Source of the DNA: Syntrophorhabdaceae bacterium
GTDB taxonomy: Bacteria; Desulfobacterota; Syntrophorhabdia; Syntrophorhabdales; Syntrophorhabdaceae
Direction: 5' to 3'
NCBI GenBank assembly: GCA_026415675.1
Contig: JAOAGQ010000025.1
Coordinates: 1-55,454, forward strand
DNA: 55,454 nt
Shown: positions 25,342-34,536 of the stretch, piece after piece
Layout of the letters: each line of letters begins with the position of its first letter
How positions within the stretch are numbered: position 1 is the stretch's first letter
Notes under the pieces: model-generated
The model's database searches: none
Told to the model about the DNA's origin: nothing
The model's input: only the letters and a program-made list of their open reading frames with translations
Translations under genes and position numbers: made by a program

Positions 25342-26172
25342 TCAGGCTATGCTAAGGGCTTCCAAGATCCTCTCCTCCACATCTTCTACCCGGATTGAAT
25401 TTATATCCCCTGTTATTGGGTAATTAACCCCCCGGGGATGCCAGATCAAAGGGTCGGAATCTATAAAAATCGTTACTGTTTTCAGTCCACAGAGGCCTGC
25501 GAGATGGGCGATCCCCGAATCGTTTGAGACAAAGACCCCCCCTTCACTAAAAAAGTCCCTGATCTCCGTAAGCTCGTCTATATGTATTTTTTGCTCAACC
25601 GGGATTTTCATGCCGTATTGGCATAATATTAAAACGGGTATCCCTTTTGATTCCAAGGAGATGTATAAATCCAGGAATCTTTCCTTAGGCCATTTACGCT
25701 TTTTTATCGTAACCTCAGGATAGAGGATCACCCTTTCCGCCTTTTTTGTCTTTATATCTATTTTTTTGGGCTCAATACTGTAGAGGCCAAGCTGGGAAAG
25801 CTGGTAATCCTCGACATGGATTCTTTTATCCGTAGGCCCTGGAAACATGTCTATAAAAATCGGGGGCATCCGGGATAAGCCCTTTAACCTCTCAATGAAT
25901 CGCCCCTCTCTGTCTTTTCCTATGAAGATAAACCTTTCGTATTCAAGGGCTTTTTCTTCCTCTTTGAAAAGGGGTAGCCACCTCTGGGAATCGATGGAGT
26001 ATATCTTATTGAAATAACTGTCGAATAGGATTAAAAATCTCCTGTTGCCGAGGGCATCTATCCCTCCCCTGAAATGGTGAGAGAGGGAGTGGATGGTCGA
26101 TTCGGAGAGGCAGATGTCCCCCAATCCGCCAAGATGGATAAGGATGGTGTTTTTTGATATTGGATACTCCAT
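25342..26172 (-). CDS. Glycosyltransferase family 9 protein
   Basis: This 276-residue protein resembles GT9 (heptosyltransferase-type) enzymes: an N-terminal HLGGLGDICLSE loop that corresponds to the family's LGDxV acceptor loop, and a C-terminal FVSNDSGIAHLAGLCG nucleotide-sugar binding motif. At 276 residues it is shorter than usual (about 330-350). It likely adds a sugar in the inner core of lipopolysaccharide. There is no Shine-Dalgarno. A promoter (26185-26213) ends 12 nt before the ATG, so the mRNA may have almost no leader. It is divergent from a GT4 gene. Confidence 0.85.
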   Translation of the reverse strand: MEYPISKNTILIHLGGLGDICLSESTIHSLSHHFRGGIDALGNRRFLILFDSYFNKIYSIDSQRWLPLFKEEEKALEYERFIFIGKDREGRFIERLKGLSRMPPIFIDMFPGPTDKRIHVEDYQLSQLGLYSIEPKKIDIKTKKAERVILYPEVTIKKRKWPKERFLDLYISLESKGIPVLILCQYGMKIPVEQKIHIDELTEIRDFFSEGGVFVSNDSGIAHLAGLCGLKTVTIFIDSDPLIWHPRGVNYPITGDINSIRVEDVEERILEALSIA

Positions 26173-26184
26173 ATTGTTATAAGC

Positions 26185-26213
26185 ATCGTATGGGAATCGA
26201 TTGGAATTGTCAA
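26185..26213 (-). promoter_or_regulatory. Predicted sigma-70 promoter abutting the GT9 gene
   Basis: On the minus strand TTGACA (complement of 26208-26213) lies 17 nt from TACGAT (complement of 26185-26190), which in turn ends 12 nt before the ATG at 26172. The -35 is perfect and the -10 matches at 4 of 6 positions. Confidence 0.5.
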
Positions 26214-26271
26214 CATCACCCTTTTGTTTCCATTTACCCCTTGCAAAAGGAGAAGAATTGAAGGAAAATGA

Positions 26272-27450
26272 ATGGGCTTGGTCTATTACATGGATGGAAA
26301 GGAATTTCCCTTAAAGGTTGGGCTTGCGGTCTATAACTTCGATCCAAAAAAGGGAGGGGCGGAGAGATACGCCTATGACCTCGCCCTACGTCTTCTCCAA
26401 AAGGGACATAAGGTGTATATCTTCTGTTCAAAGGGTATCGAAACAGAAGGGATAAATCTTGTACCCCTTACTGTAGTGCCCTATCCGAGGTGGTTGAGGA
26501 CCCTTTTCTTTGCATTAAAACACAGGGTAGCGATTAAAGGTTTGTCCCTCGATGTGATGCTCGGGTTTGGGAATACCTTTGTCGCCGATGTCTATCAGAG
26601 TCATGGCGGGGTACATAAGGTATGGATGGAGAGGGAGATAGTAAGCTATGAAGACCGAAAGGAGAGAAGACTCAAGGCGTTTCTTTTGAAGAACAACATA
26701 AACCAGAAGATCCAGGAGTGGATAGGGGAATATCCGATAAAAAAAAGGAGTTTTTTTAAAATAGTCGCCATATCGGATATGGTGAAAAGACATATGCTGG
26801 ATCATTACCCCATATCCGATGGGGATATCACCGTTGTCTATAACGGTGTGGATATAGAGAGGTTTATCCCCCCGAAGGAGATACCGAAGGGGCCTCCGGT
26901 GATCCTCTTTTCTGCGGGGAATTTCAGGTTAAAAGGGCTATCGCCGCTCCTTGATGCCATATCGATCCTCTCAAAGACGAAAAGAAGTTTTAAGCTCCAC
27001 ATCATGGGAAGGGGAAATAAAAAGAGGTATGGAAGGAAGATAAAAGAGTATCGTTTAGGGGATATCGTCTATTTCCTCGGAGAACAGAAATCCCCGGAAA
27101 ATATATACAGGTCCTCCCATATCCTTGTCCATCCCACATTTTATGATGCCTGTTCATTGACCACAATGGAGGCAATGGCATCGGGTTTGCCTGTAGTAAC
27201 GACAAGATGGAACGGGTCATCGGCGCTTATAGGAGAAGATGAGGGTTTCGTCATAGACGAACCCCAGGACATAGAGGGGCTCGCATCCTCTATTATCACC
27301 CTTTTTGATGAGAACCTGAGGGTTATAATGGGTAAAAAGGGGAGGAAAAAGATCGAGAATTTTACAATGGAGAGAAATGCTTTTGAAATTGAGAAGGTTT
27401 TATACGAGGCAAAAGATGAAAAGGGGAGGAAAGGGGTGGTGTCAAGATGA
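26272..27450 (+). CDS. Glycosyltransferase family 4 (GT-B) protein, LPS type
   Basis: This 392-residue protein has the GT4 layout: an N-terminal Rossmann half with PKKGGAERYAYDLALRL, and a C-terminal half with YNGVDIERF, the LFSAGNFRLKG strand and the HPTFYDACSLTTMEAMASGLPV nucleotide-sugar-binding motif. The overall pattern recalls WaaG-type lipopolysaccharide glucosyltransferases. An alternative start (ATG at 26290) would shorten it by 6 residues. It pairs with the divergent GT9 gene, and its stop overlaps the thioesterase start. Confidence 0.88.
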   Translation: MGLVYYMDGKEFPLKVGLAVYNFDPKKGGAERYAYDLALRLLQKGHKVYIFCSKGIETEGINLVPLTVVPYPRWLRTLFFALKHRVAIKGLSLDVMLGFGNTFVADVYQSHGGVHKVWMEREIVSYEDRKERRLKAFLLKNNINQKIQEWIGEYPIKKRSFFKIVAISDMVKRHMLDHYPISDGDITVVYNGVDIERFIPPKEIPKGPPVILFSAGNFRLKGLSPLLDAISILSKTKRSFKLHIMGRGNKKRYGRKIKEYRLGDIVYFLGEQKSPENIYRSSHILVHPTFYDACSLTTMEAMASGLPVVTTRWNGSSALIGEDEGFVIDEPQDIEGLASSIITLFDENLRVIMGKKGRKKIENFTMERNAFEIEKVLYEAKDEKGRKGVVSR

Positions 27451-27941
27451 AGGGGTTATTACCTGGGTACAAGAAATGTTTCTTCTGCGGCCCTGCTACA
27501 GGGGGTCTAAGTTTACACATACGGTATGAAGGGGGGTGTACATACTGTGAGTTTTTTCCCGAGGAGAGGTTTCAGGGTTACCAGGGCATGCTCCACGGGG
27601 GTATAGTCTCGGGAATTCTCGATGAGGTGATGTGGTGGGCCCTTTTTGTGGAGACAGGGAAGGTCTGTGTCACATGGAAGCTCGAGGTAAAGTTTAAGCG
27701 GCCTGTGGTCTGCGGGGAAAGGCATATAGCCTCGGGGAGGCTCGTTAAAAATTCCGGAGGCACATACATCCTCGAAGGGAGTATAAAGGACGATCGGGGG
27801 GAAGAATGCGCCCTGGGGCAAGGGTACTTCAAGGTATTCAAGGGGCCGTCCATTCGAGATATTGTGGAGTATCTTGATTTTAGAGGTGTTCAGGGGGAAA
27901 TACGGGACATTTTTAAGTCTTTTTGTGGGGATAACCCTTAA
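27447..27941 (+). CDS. Hotdog-fold thioesterase (PaaI/YiiD type)
   Basis: This 164-residue protein has the hotdog motif LHGGIVSGILDEVMWW (about residues 49-64), in which the HGG and the acidic residue of the central helix mark acyl-CoA thioesterases. A CFFCG pair near the N-terminus is often seen in a subset of this family. It probably hydrolyses an acyl-CoA, identity unknown. The ATG overlaps the end of the upstream GT4 gene, and its stop lies 16 nt from that of the MaoC gene on the other strand. Confidence 0.85.
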   Translation: MKGLLPGYKKCFFCGPATGGLSLHIRYEGGCTYCEFFPEERFQGYQGMLHGGIVSGILDEVMWWALFVETGKVCVTWKLEVKFKRPVVCGERHIASGRLVKNSGGTYILEGSIKDDRGEECALGQGYFKVFKGPSIRDIVEYLDFRGVQGEIRDIFKSFCGDNP

Positions 27942-27957
27942 GGGGTCAATCCCGGTT

Positions 27958-28440
27958 TCACCCTTCTTTATAAGACCTTCTCTTTAATATACTTACCGCG
28001 GTTCTCGTCATCACCACCTCTTTCCTCTGGTTTAATGTCTCCACATAGGCGGTGACAATCCCTCTGTCCGGTTTTGAATTGGATACCCTTGCCTCCTCTA
28101 TCTTCACCCTTATGGAGAGGGTATCCCCGGGCCTCACAGGTTTATACCACACGATGCTATCCGCCCCTGGAGAGCCCATACCGGCAACACTTGAGACATA
28201 GTGGTCAACGAGGAGTCTCATGGTAATCGCTGCTGTATGCCAGCCGCTTGCAATGAGACCGCCGAAGACCGTTTCTTTTGCAGCCACAGGGTCAACGTGA
28301 AAGATCTGGGGGTCATATTTTTTTGCGAAGGCAATAATCTCCTCTTCTTCCACGGTATAAGCACCGAACTCGTAGACACTTCCTGGAAGGTAATCCTCAA
28401 AGTACCTTCTCTCCTTTGGAACGGGGAAGTCAGAATTCAT
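27958..28440 (-). CDS. MaoC-like (R)-specific enoyl-CoA hydratase/dehydratase
   Basis: This roughly 160-residue hotdog protein carries the hydratase-2 type pattern YDPQIFHVDPVAA...FGGLIASGWHTAA, with the catalytic aspartate and histidine. I set the start at 28440, which has a GGAG ribosome site and leaves an 11-nt overlap with the GGDEF gene. The longer in-frame frame from 28479 would overlap that gene by 50 nt. It likely hydrates enoyl-CoA in fatty-acid or aromatic-acid metabolism. It is the last gene of the long minus-strand run. Confidence 0.85.
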   Translation of the reverse strand: MNSDFPVPKERRYFEDYLPGSVYEFGAYTVEEEEIIAFAKKYDPQIFHVDPVAAKETVFGGLIASGWHTAAITMRLLVDHYVSSVAGMGSPGADSIVWYKPVRPGDTLSIRVKIEEARVSNSKPDRGIVTAYVETLNQRKEVVMTRTAVSILKRRSYKEG

Positions 28441-29047
28441 CCTGACTTTCTCCGTTGAAGGGAGGTTTTCCCTGAACATCCTTTATTTGATAGGAAAAGA
28501 ACATAAAATTATCCTTCCCTATTTCTTTTGCGAAGGAAAGGGCTATATCGGCGTTTTTTATAAGTTCATCGGCCCCGATTCCGTGTTCGGGGAATATCGC
28601 TATACCCATACTTGCGGTAACAGACACCTCCTCACTGTCGTTTAACACGAAGGGTCTGTGGAAGAATTCCATTATGCCCTTTGCTACCTTAATAACGTTC
28701 TCCTTTTTTATTATAGAGTTAAGAATCAGGGCAAACTCATCCCCTCCGAACCGTGCTACCGTATCCCCTTTACGGACCGATTTTTTCAACCTTAAGCCTG
28801 CTTCCCTTAGTACTTCATCACCGAAGACATACCCCCTTTGGTGTATCACATCTTTAAAGTCATCTATGTCCAGGATGAACAGAGCGAACCTCTCTTTGTT
28901 TCTATGAGAGTGAGTGATGGCCATTTCAAGCCTGTCATAGAAGAGAACCCTGTTGGGGAGTTCTGTGATCGCATCGTGGGTGAGGAGGTAACTCATCTCT
29001 CTCTTTAGTTTTGTGGCCCTATCCTGCCAGAATTTCTCCCTGTTCAT
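28430..29047 (-). CDS. GGDEF-domain diguanylate cyclase without sensor domain
   Basis: This 205-residue protein consists of a short N-terminal helix and one GGDEF domain (about residues 20-190). The active-site loop GGDEF (101-105) is intact, as is the inhibitory-site RxxD (RKGD, 92-95), so c-di-GMP synthesis with product inhibition is expected. There is no sensory or receiver domain. It follows the hybrid histidine kinase gene by 12 nt with a strong GGAGGAGGGG ribosome site, so it may act as a separately encoded output of that kinase, though no phosphotransfer link is evident. Confidence 0.92.
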   Translation of the reverse strand: MNREKFWQDRATKLKREMSYLLTHDAITELPNRVLFYDRLEMAITHSHRNKERFALFILDIDDFKDVIHQRGYVFGDEVLREAGLRLKKSVRKGDTVARFGGDEFALILNSIIKKENVIKVAKGIMEFFHRPFVLNDSEEVSVTASMGIAIFPEHGIGADELIKNADIALSFAKEIGKDNFMFFSYQIKDVQGKPPFNGESQDEF

Positions 29048-29059
29048 GTTCCCCTCCTC

Positions 29060-31555
29060 CTATGTTCCCCCGTTCTTATCTTTTTTTACCCTTGCGTAGG
29101 TTCTTATCGCATCGAAGAGCTGTGCCTTTTTAATAGGCTTTGTGATATGGCCATCGCAGCCTGCTTTTAGACTCTTCTCTGCGTCCTCTTTCATCGCATG
29201 GGCGGTTAATGCGACTATAGGGGTACGCTCAAGTCCGTTCTCCTCTTCCCACTTCCTCATCATGGACGTCGCCGTATAGCCGTCCATAACGGGCATCTGC
29301 ATATCCATAAATACAAGGTCAAACTCCCCCATGTTATTCTTGAATTTTTCAAGGGCGATGGCACCGTTTTCCGCAAGATGGATGATATGGGGCGTGTTTT
29401 TGAAATATGCCCAGAGAAGCATCCTGTTGTCCTCATTATCCTCTGCGATCAGTATCTTTAAGGGCCTCTCCTTGTAAGGAATCTCAACCGTTTGGACAGG
29501 AGGGTATACCCCTTTCTCCTTCAAATGGCCAAGAGCGGTCTCTATGGCCTCCTTTAATTCTCCCTTTTTAACCGGTTTTTCTATCAGATGGGATATTCCA
29601 GCTTCTTGAGCCTTTTTGATACCCCCTTCCAGCTGGCCTGAAGTAAGCATGATGATGGGGACCTCTTTTATGGTATCGTTCTTTTTTATAAGTTCTGCCA
29701 CCTGTAGTCCGTCTGTATGGGGCATCTGATAATCGAGGAGCACAAGGTTAAAAGGGGAACCTGACATCGCATGTCGCTCAAGGGTTCCGATTGCCTCTAT
29801 CCCATCCTTCTCTTCAATGTAAGAGATGCCCAGAGGGGAAAGCATTTCCCCTAAAATGATCCTGTTTGTACTGTTATCGTCTATGATGAGGGCCTTTATC
29901 CCCTTTAAGGAAGGGGTATCGAGCTTTGCGTATTCCTCTCTCTTCCCCTTTTTTAGGCCGAAACGGGCATAAAAGGACATGGTGGTACCTTCTCCGATTT
30001 TACTTTTTACCCTGATATCCCCTCCCATCAGTTTTATGATCTTCTTTGTTATTGTAAGTCCCAGGCCTGTCCCACCGTATTTCCTTGTTGTCGATGAATC
30101 AACCTGTGTAAATTTTTCAAAGATCGTGTCGAGCTTGTCTTCAGGGATACCTATGCCCGTATCTTTCACGATAAAGGATAACACCACCTCTTCCCGGTTT
30201 TCCGGTCTCTCTCCAACCCTTACCTCAAGGGTCACCTCCCCCCTCTCGGTAAATTTGACGCTATTCCCCACAAGATTTAATAAGACCTGCCTCAATCTTG
30301 CGGGGTCCCCTACAAGCAAGGTCGGCACATCGGGGGCAACCCTGTACCATAGTTCTAAATTTTTCTTGCTTGCAGGGCCTTTTACCACATCGAAGACACT
30401 CTCGATCACCGTCGTTAGATCGAAATCTATAGACTCGAGCTCTATCTTGCCCTCTTCAGCCTTAGAAAGGTCTAACAGGTCATTGATCAGCCTCAAAAGG
30501 TTTTCACCTGCATCCCGGAGGATCGTTACGTATTTCTGCTGTTCCGCGGAAAGGGGTGTTTCCAGAAGGAGTTCCGCCATGCCTATTATGGCATTCATCG
30601 GTGTCCTGATTTCATGGCTGATCCCGGCGAGGAATTCGCTCTTCGTCCTGTTCGCTACTTCCGCATCTTCCTTTGCCTTTTTAAGCCTCTCCTCCGCAGC
30701 TTTCCGCTCCGTTATATCAACGGCGGTCCCCTCATAGAAGAGCACATTACCGTCTTTATCGTAGACCGCTCGGGAGTTTATGGAAACCCAGATCTTCCTT
30801 CTGTCCTTTCTGAAAAGTTCTATTTCAAAATTTTCTACATAGCCTTTTTCTCTGTAGCTGTTTATCAGCCTTTTTCTGTCCTCGGGATTTACGTACTGTT
30901 CTTCCGCTATATTACTTATAGACCTTATCATCTCTTCGGGGGAATCAAAACCGTGCATCTTTGCGAAGGCGGGGTTTACGCTCAAGAAACGCCCTTCGGG
31001 CGTGCTCTGGAAGAATCCCACTATCGCATTTTCAAAGATGTTACGGTATTTCTCCTCACTCTTCCTTATCTTCTCTTCCGCCTCTCTCCGTTCGGTTACA
31101 TCAGATGCGATATGTATGCTCCCTATCAGTTGTCCGCTTTTGTCGTAGAAGGGAAGGGCCGTAATTTCATATATGGCTTTTAAGGGTTCGATATAGAGTT
31201 CCACTTTATGGGGATTGCCGTCCTGCAAAAGCATAAGATGGGGGCAGCTAATTGGCAGGGTCTCGTGGTCATGCTGGAAAAAGATACAGCATTCCTTGCC
31301 AATCAACTCCTGGGGTTTCATACCCAGTTTATTTGCCATCGTTTTGTTGACCCTGACTATTTTTTGCTGGGTGTCGAGAATGGCGATGAGTTCAGGGAGG
31401 GAATCAAAGGTCTGTTCCCATTCCTGTTTTGCCCTTATCAAGGCCTCGCCGAGTTGTTTCTGGGATTGTTCCCTCTCTGTGAGTTCTCTGTATTTTTGGC
31501 GTAAAAAGTTTAACTCAGCTATCAGTTCTTCTTTGGATTTATCTTCGTCCGCCAC
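29060..31555 (-). CDS. Cytoplasmic hybrid histidine kinase, PAS-PAS-HisKA-HATPase-REC-REC
   Basis: This 831-residue protein has no transmembrane segment. It carries two PAS domains (about 45-155 and 165-285), a HisKA domain with the SHEIRTPM H-box (His314), a HATPase domain (N-box LVGNSVKF, G-box DTGIGIP, GGTGLGL), then two receiver domains (about 555-675 and 700-820) with phospho-acceptor aspartates in LLDYQMP and FMDMQMP. It should sense a cytosolic signal. No ordinary response regulator follows; the next gene is a lone GGDEF protein. Start is GTG behind an AAAAGG site, 25 nt downstream of rpoZ. Confidence 0.95.
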   Translation of the reverse strand: MADEDKSKEELIAELNFLRQKYRELTEREQSQKQLGEALIRAKQEWEQTFDSLPELIAILDTQQKIVRVNKTMANKLGMKPQELIGKECCIFFQHDHETLPISCPHLMLLQDGNPHKVELYIEPLKAIYEITALPFYDKSGQLIGSIHIASDVTERREAEEKIRKSEEKYRNIFENAIVGFFQSTPEGRFLSVNPAFAKMHGFDSPEEMIRSISNIAEEQYVNPEDRKRLINSYREKGYVENFEIELFRKDRRKIWVSINSRAVYDKDGNVLFYEGTAVDITERKAAEERLKKAKEDAEVANRTKSEFLAGISHEIRTPMNAIIGMAELLLETPLSAEQQKYVTILRDAGENLLRLINDLLDLSKAEEGKIELESIDFDLTTVIESVFDVVKGPASKKNLELWYRVAPDVPTLLVGDPARLRQVLLNLVGNSVKFTERGEVTLEVRVGERPENREEVVLSFIVKDTGIGIPEDKLDTIFEKFTQVDSSTTRKYGGTGLGLTITKKIIKLMGGDIRVKSKIGEGTTMSFYARFGLKKGKREEYAKLDTPSLKGIKALIIDDNSTNRIILGEMLSPLGISYIEEKDGIEAIGTLERHAMSGSPFNLVLLDYQMPHTDGLQVAELIKKNDTIKEVPIIMLTSGQLEGGIKKAQEAGISHLIEKPVKKGELKEAIETALGHLKEKGVYPPVQTVEIPYKERPLKILIAEDNEDNRMLLWAYFKNTPHIIHLAENGAIALEKFKNNMGEFDLVFMDMQMPVMDGYTATSMMRKWEEENGLERTPIVALTAHAMKEDAEKSLKAGCDGHITKPIKKAQLFDAIRTYARVKKDKNGGT

Positions 31556-31580
31556 AGATTACGCCTTTTAAGTATGGTTA

Positions 31581-31820
31581 TTATGGCGAAAAATTTGATA
31601 ACTGGTACGGTATTTCCTTTTTCTCAAGGGATTCCTTCTTCTCAAAGTATACGAGATGTTTTGCGATCTCCCTTAAGGCCGTGACTATCTCCCTGTTGTT
31701 AGTCTCAACAAGAGGTCGAGCCCCTTTTACGAGTTGTTTTGCCCTCCTCGCGGCGAGATGAACAAGCTCAAAGCGATTTTCAACCTTATCCATGCAGTCT
31801 TCAACTGTTATTCTTGCCAT
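31581..31820 (-). CDS. rpoZ: RNA polymerase omega subunit
   Basis: This 79-residue protein matches the omega subunit: [30 protein letters not shown] at the start (the most conserved part), then the [10 protein letters not shown] helix. It stabilises the beta-prime subunit and holds part of a ppGpp site in many bacteria. Its start overlaps the gmk stop by 20 nt, the usual gmk-rpoZ arrangement. Confidence 0.93.
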   Translation of the reverse strand: MARITVEDCMDKVENRFELVHLAARRAKQLVKGARPLVETNNREIVTALREIAKHLVYFEKKESLEKKEIPYQLSNFSP

Positions 31821-32385
31821 AAGCCCTCTCCCTTACTCTTCTCACGATTTCTTTGAATCTACCGAATGCGTTCTGCAGATTATCATTTACCACATTATAC
31901 TGAAAATGTTCTTTTTTTTCAATCTCTTCGTCAAACCTTTTCATCCTTAATGGGATCTCCTTCTCCCCTCTCAAGGTGAGGCGTTTGAGCAACTCTTCCC
32001 TTGAGGGGGGTTCAATAAATATCAGCACCGCATCGGGGTATGCCGATTTGACCTTTATGGCACCATTCACATCTATATCGAGAAAGATATCCCTCCCTTT
32101 AGCTAATGCATCGAATATCTCTTTCTTCGGTGTCCCGTAGAGATGGCCATGGACCCTCTCCCATTCGAGGAATCCCCCATCCTTAACCAACTCCATAAAA
32201 TGTTCCTCATCCGTGAAAAAATAGTCTTTCCCTGGAACCTCGTCCTTTCTCTTACCCCTCGTCGTGTAAGATATAGAAAATACGGAGTCTTTGTCCTCTG
32301 AAAGGAACTTTTTAAGGATGGTCGTCTTCCCTGCCCCCGATGGGCCTGATACCACAAAGAGAATCCCTCTTCTTTTTTCTTCCAA
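31801..32385 (-). CDS. gmk: Guanylate kinase
   Basis: This 194-residue GMP kinase has the P-loop GPSGAGKTT near residue 14 and the [18 protein letters not shown]-binding segment, with the usual length. It phosphorylates GMP to GDP, a step of nucleotide supply and (p)ppGpp pathways. It lies between yicC and rpoZ in the standard order, about 15 nt from yicC. Confidence 0.96.
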   Translation of the reverse strand: MEEKRRGILFVVSGPSGAGKTTILKKFLSEDKDSVFSISYTTRGKRKDEVPGKDYFFTDEEHFMELVKDGGFLEWERVHGHLYGTPKKEIFDALAKGRDIFLDIDVNGAIKVKSAYPDAVLIFIEPPSREELLKRLTLRGEKEIPLRMKRFDEEIEKKEHFQYNVVNDNLQNAFGRFKEIVRRVRERAYGKNNS

Positions 32386-32400
32386 TCAAACCCCCTTTTC

Positions 32401-33270
32401 CTACTCGACGTTCTGAACCTGTTCCCTTATCTTTTCTACCTCAACCTTTATCTGGACCACCCGTTCATTGATATAGAGGTCGTTAGATTTGCTCCCTATT
32501 GTATTCGTCTCTCGGACAAACTCCTGGATGATAAAATCGAGCTTTCTTCCCACACTATCCGATGAGTTTAGGCTCTCCTTAAAGTTTTTTATATGACCCT
32601 TCAATCTCACCACCTCTTCCGTAATGTCGAGCCTTTCCATATAGATGGCGACCTCTTGGAGAACCCTCCTCTCATCGAGGTTTACTTCCCCTGTAACCTC
32701 TTTCAGTCTCTCCTTCAGCTTTGTTTCGTGTTCCTTTATCACTTTAGGCCATCTCTCCTCTATCTCCTTTAGGTGGTCGTTCACCTTTTTCAGTCTCTCC
32801 CTTAAATCTTTCAGTATGATCTTCCCCTCCCTTTTCCTGTCGCTATCGAGTTCCTTCATCAGTTTTTTGAAGAGTCTTACGAGATGTCCTTCGGCTATGC
32901 CGTTATTCTCTTCATATACAAAAATGTCTTTAAATTCGAGGAGGTTTTTAACCGTTGGTTCCCCCTTCAGTTTGAACTCCTTTTTTAAGGTATTTAGCAT
33001 ATTCAGATATGTTTTAACCGCTGCCATATTTATCTTCAAGTTTCCCAGTTCCCCGGCAGATTTATCCCATTTGATCACTATGTCGATCTTACCCCGCTTT
33101 AGATACCCCTTTGCAAGCTCTCTCAACTTCTGCTCAACAGAGTAATCAACTTTGGGGAGTTTAAGGCCTATATCGAGGTATCTGTTGTTTAGGCTTCTTG
33201 CCTCACCGTATAGCCTTCCCTGTTCTGTCTCCATCTCGACCTTTGAAAAGCCTGTCATGCTTTTAATCAT
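32401..33270 (-). CDS. yicC: YicC-family protein
   Basis: This 289-residue protein belongs to the YicC family: it begins IKSMTGFSK, an unmistakable signature, and ends with the GRKLDFIIQEFVRETNTIGSKSND motif. YicC proteins influence RNA turnover and stationary-phase physiology and are reported to be RNases or RNase adaptors. It lies 1 nt from the DUF4416 gene and upstream of gmk-rpoZ, a common genomic arrangement. Confidence 0.94.
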   Translation of the reverse strand: MIKSMTGFSKVEMETEQGRLYGEARSLNNRYLDIGLKLPKVDYSVEQKLRELAKGYLKRGKIDIVIKWDKSAGELGNLKINMAAVKTYLNMLNTLKKEFKLKGEPTVKNLLEFKDIFVYEENNGIAEGHLVRLFKKLMKELDSDRKREGKIILKDLRERLKKVNDHLKEIEERWPKVIKEHETKLKERLKEVTGEVNLDERRVLQEVAIYMERLDITEEVVRLKGHIKNFKESLNSSDSVGRKLDFIIQEFVRETNTIGSKSNDLYINERVVQIKVEVEKIREQVQNVE

Positions 33271-33271
33271 T

Positions 33272-33817
33272 TCACACCTTTATCGATTGATTGTAATGGG
33301 CTATCCCTTCCTTCAAAAGAGCTCTCCAGCCGTTGAAAAGGTCTATTACCTTCTCTTCCCTGTAATCGGGGTATGTCCATTCCAGGGGTCTGAATGTACC
33401 TTTGTAAAACATCAGGGTGAGATCCCCGTATATACCTCTGTCGATATATATCCTGTGGGTGTAACCCTTTGTGGTAGCAAGGATCAAGTTTTCAAGGGAG
33501 ATATACCCGGGATCGATGTTCACCCTTCTCTTCCCCTCATTAGAGAGGATAAGTTCAATTTCATTTGTCCCCTCCTTTATCTCGGGGAGTCTTTGTCTAT
33601 CGATGAGCCCTTCGTACAGGATAAAAAGGCGCATAAGGTCCGTCCCCATTTCATCATTGTAATAATCTGTGTGATGAAAGGGCATATATGGCGTTGATTC
33701 CAGCTCCTTCCCGATTATTTTTGAGACCATGTCCCGAGCCCTGTTTAAAATCCCCTGTTCACTGAAGATGATACTTGCAAAGAACATCACCGGTTTTGGT
33801 GTCCTGATGGAGCCCAT
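33272..33817 (-). CDS. DUF4416 family protein
   Basis: This 181-residue protein shows the DUF4416 pattern: PVMFFASIIFSEQ, FHHTDYYNDEMG, KRRVNIDPGYISLENL and RPLEWTYPDYR. The family is largely confined to deltaproteobacteria and Nitrospirae-like lineages and has no known function, so it supports the lineage assignment. Its start overlaps tlyA by 31 nt and its stop is followed after 1 nt by yicC, implying translational coupling. Confidence 0.9.
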   Translation of the reverse strand: MGSIRTPKPVMFFASIIFSEQGILNRARDMVSKIIGKELESTPYMPFHHTDYYNDEMGTDLMRLFILYEGLIDRQRLPEIKEGTNEIELILSNEGKRRVNIDPGYISLENLILATTKGYTHRIYIDRGIYGDLTLMFYKGTFRPLEWTYPDYREEKVIDLFNGWRALLKEGIAHYNQSIKV

Positions 33818-34536
33818 AGTATGAAGTATTCCCTGTTTTTTTTCTCCCTCTCCCTGGGGGATTCAACCATACCGATCGGTTGAAGCCCGATCTCTTTTCC
33901 GAATGCCTGTATCTCCTCCAGGGCCCTTTCAATTTTGGTTATGTCCTTTACAACGCCCCCTTTGCCTACCTCGTACCTGCCCACCTCGAACTGGGGTTTA
34001 ACAAGGGAGATCAACCTTCCCGTCTCTTTCAAAAACTGTATGGCCGCCGGTAGTATCTTTTTCAGAGAGATGAAAGATACGTCAACGGTTATTAGATCAA
34101 CCTTTTCTCCTATGTGATCAAACTTGAGGTATCGGGCGTTTACACCCTCCTTTAGTATAACCCTTTTATCCTCCGATAGCCTGTGATGTAATTGATGGAT
34201 ACCTACATCAACGGCATAGACCTTCGATGCCCCGTTCTGAAGGAGGCAGTCGACGAAACCTCCGGTGGAGGAGCCTATATCCAAGGCTACAAGACCCATT
34301 ACCGTAACCCCTAATCTTTTAAGGGCCGAATCGAGTTTAACGCCCCCATAGCTTACAAAAGGAATCGTTGCCCCCCTCACCTCGATAGGGATATCTTCCT
34401 CTATCTTTTTATCAGGCTTAAGGATCCGTTCGCTGCCAGAGAATACCTGACCGGCCATGATAATCGCCCTTGCCTTTTCTCGGGAAGGGGCAAACCCCCT
34501 CTTTGTGAGGATCACATCTATCCTTTCTTTACCCAA
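33787..34536 (-). CDS. tlyA: TlyA-family rRNA (cytidine-2'-O)-methyltransferase
   Basis: This 249-residue protein has an N-terminal S4 RNA-binding domain (about residues 1-60) and an FtsJ-like methyltransferase domain with the SAM motif ALDIGSSTGGFVDCLL. TlyA methylates ribosomal RNA 2'-hydroxyls; homologues are sometimes annotated as hemolysin A, which is a misnomer. It overlaps dxs upstream by 19 nt and the DUF4416 gene downstream by 31 nt. Confidence 0.94.
   Translation of the reverse strand: MGKERIDVILTKRGFAPSREKARAIIMAGQVFSGSERILKPDKKIEEDIPIEVRGATIPFVSYGGVKLDSALKRLGVTVMGLVALDIGSSTGGFVDCLLQNGASKVYAVDVGIHQLHHRLSEDKRVILKEGVNARYLKFDHIGEKVDLITVDVSFISLKKILPAAIQFLKETGRLISLVKPQFEVGRYEVGKGGVVKDITKIERALEEIQAFGKEIGLQPIGMVESPREREKKNREYFILWAPSGHQNR

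Noticed and set aside
29979-30737. A 252-codon plus-strand frame opposite the hybrid kinase gene
   Set aside because: The product is serine/proline-rich without recognisable domains, and the opposite strand has an intact multi-domain kinase. It is an antisense shadow.
33787-34536. TlyA as a hemolysin
   Set aside because: The S4 plus FtsJ-like domains mark an rRNA 2'-O-methyltransferase; the toxin label in older annotations is not supported.
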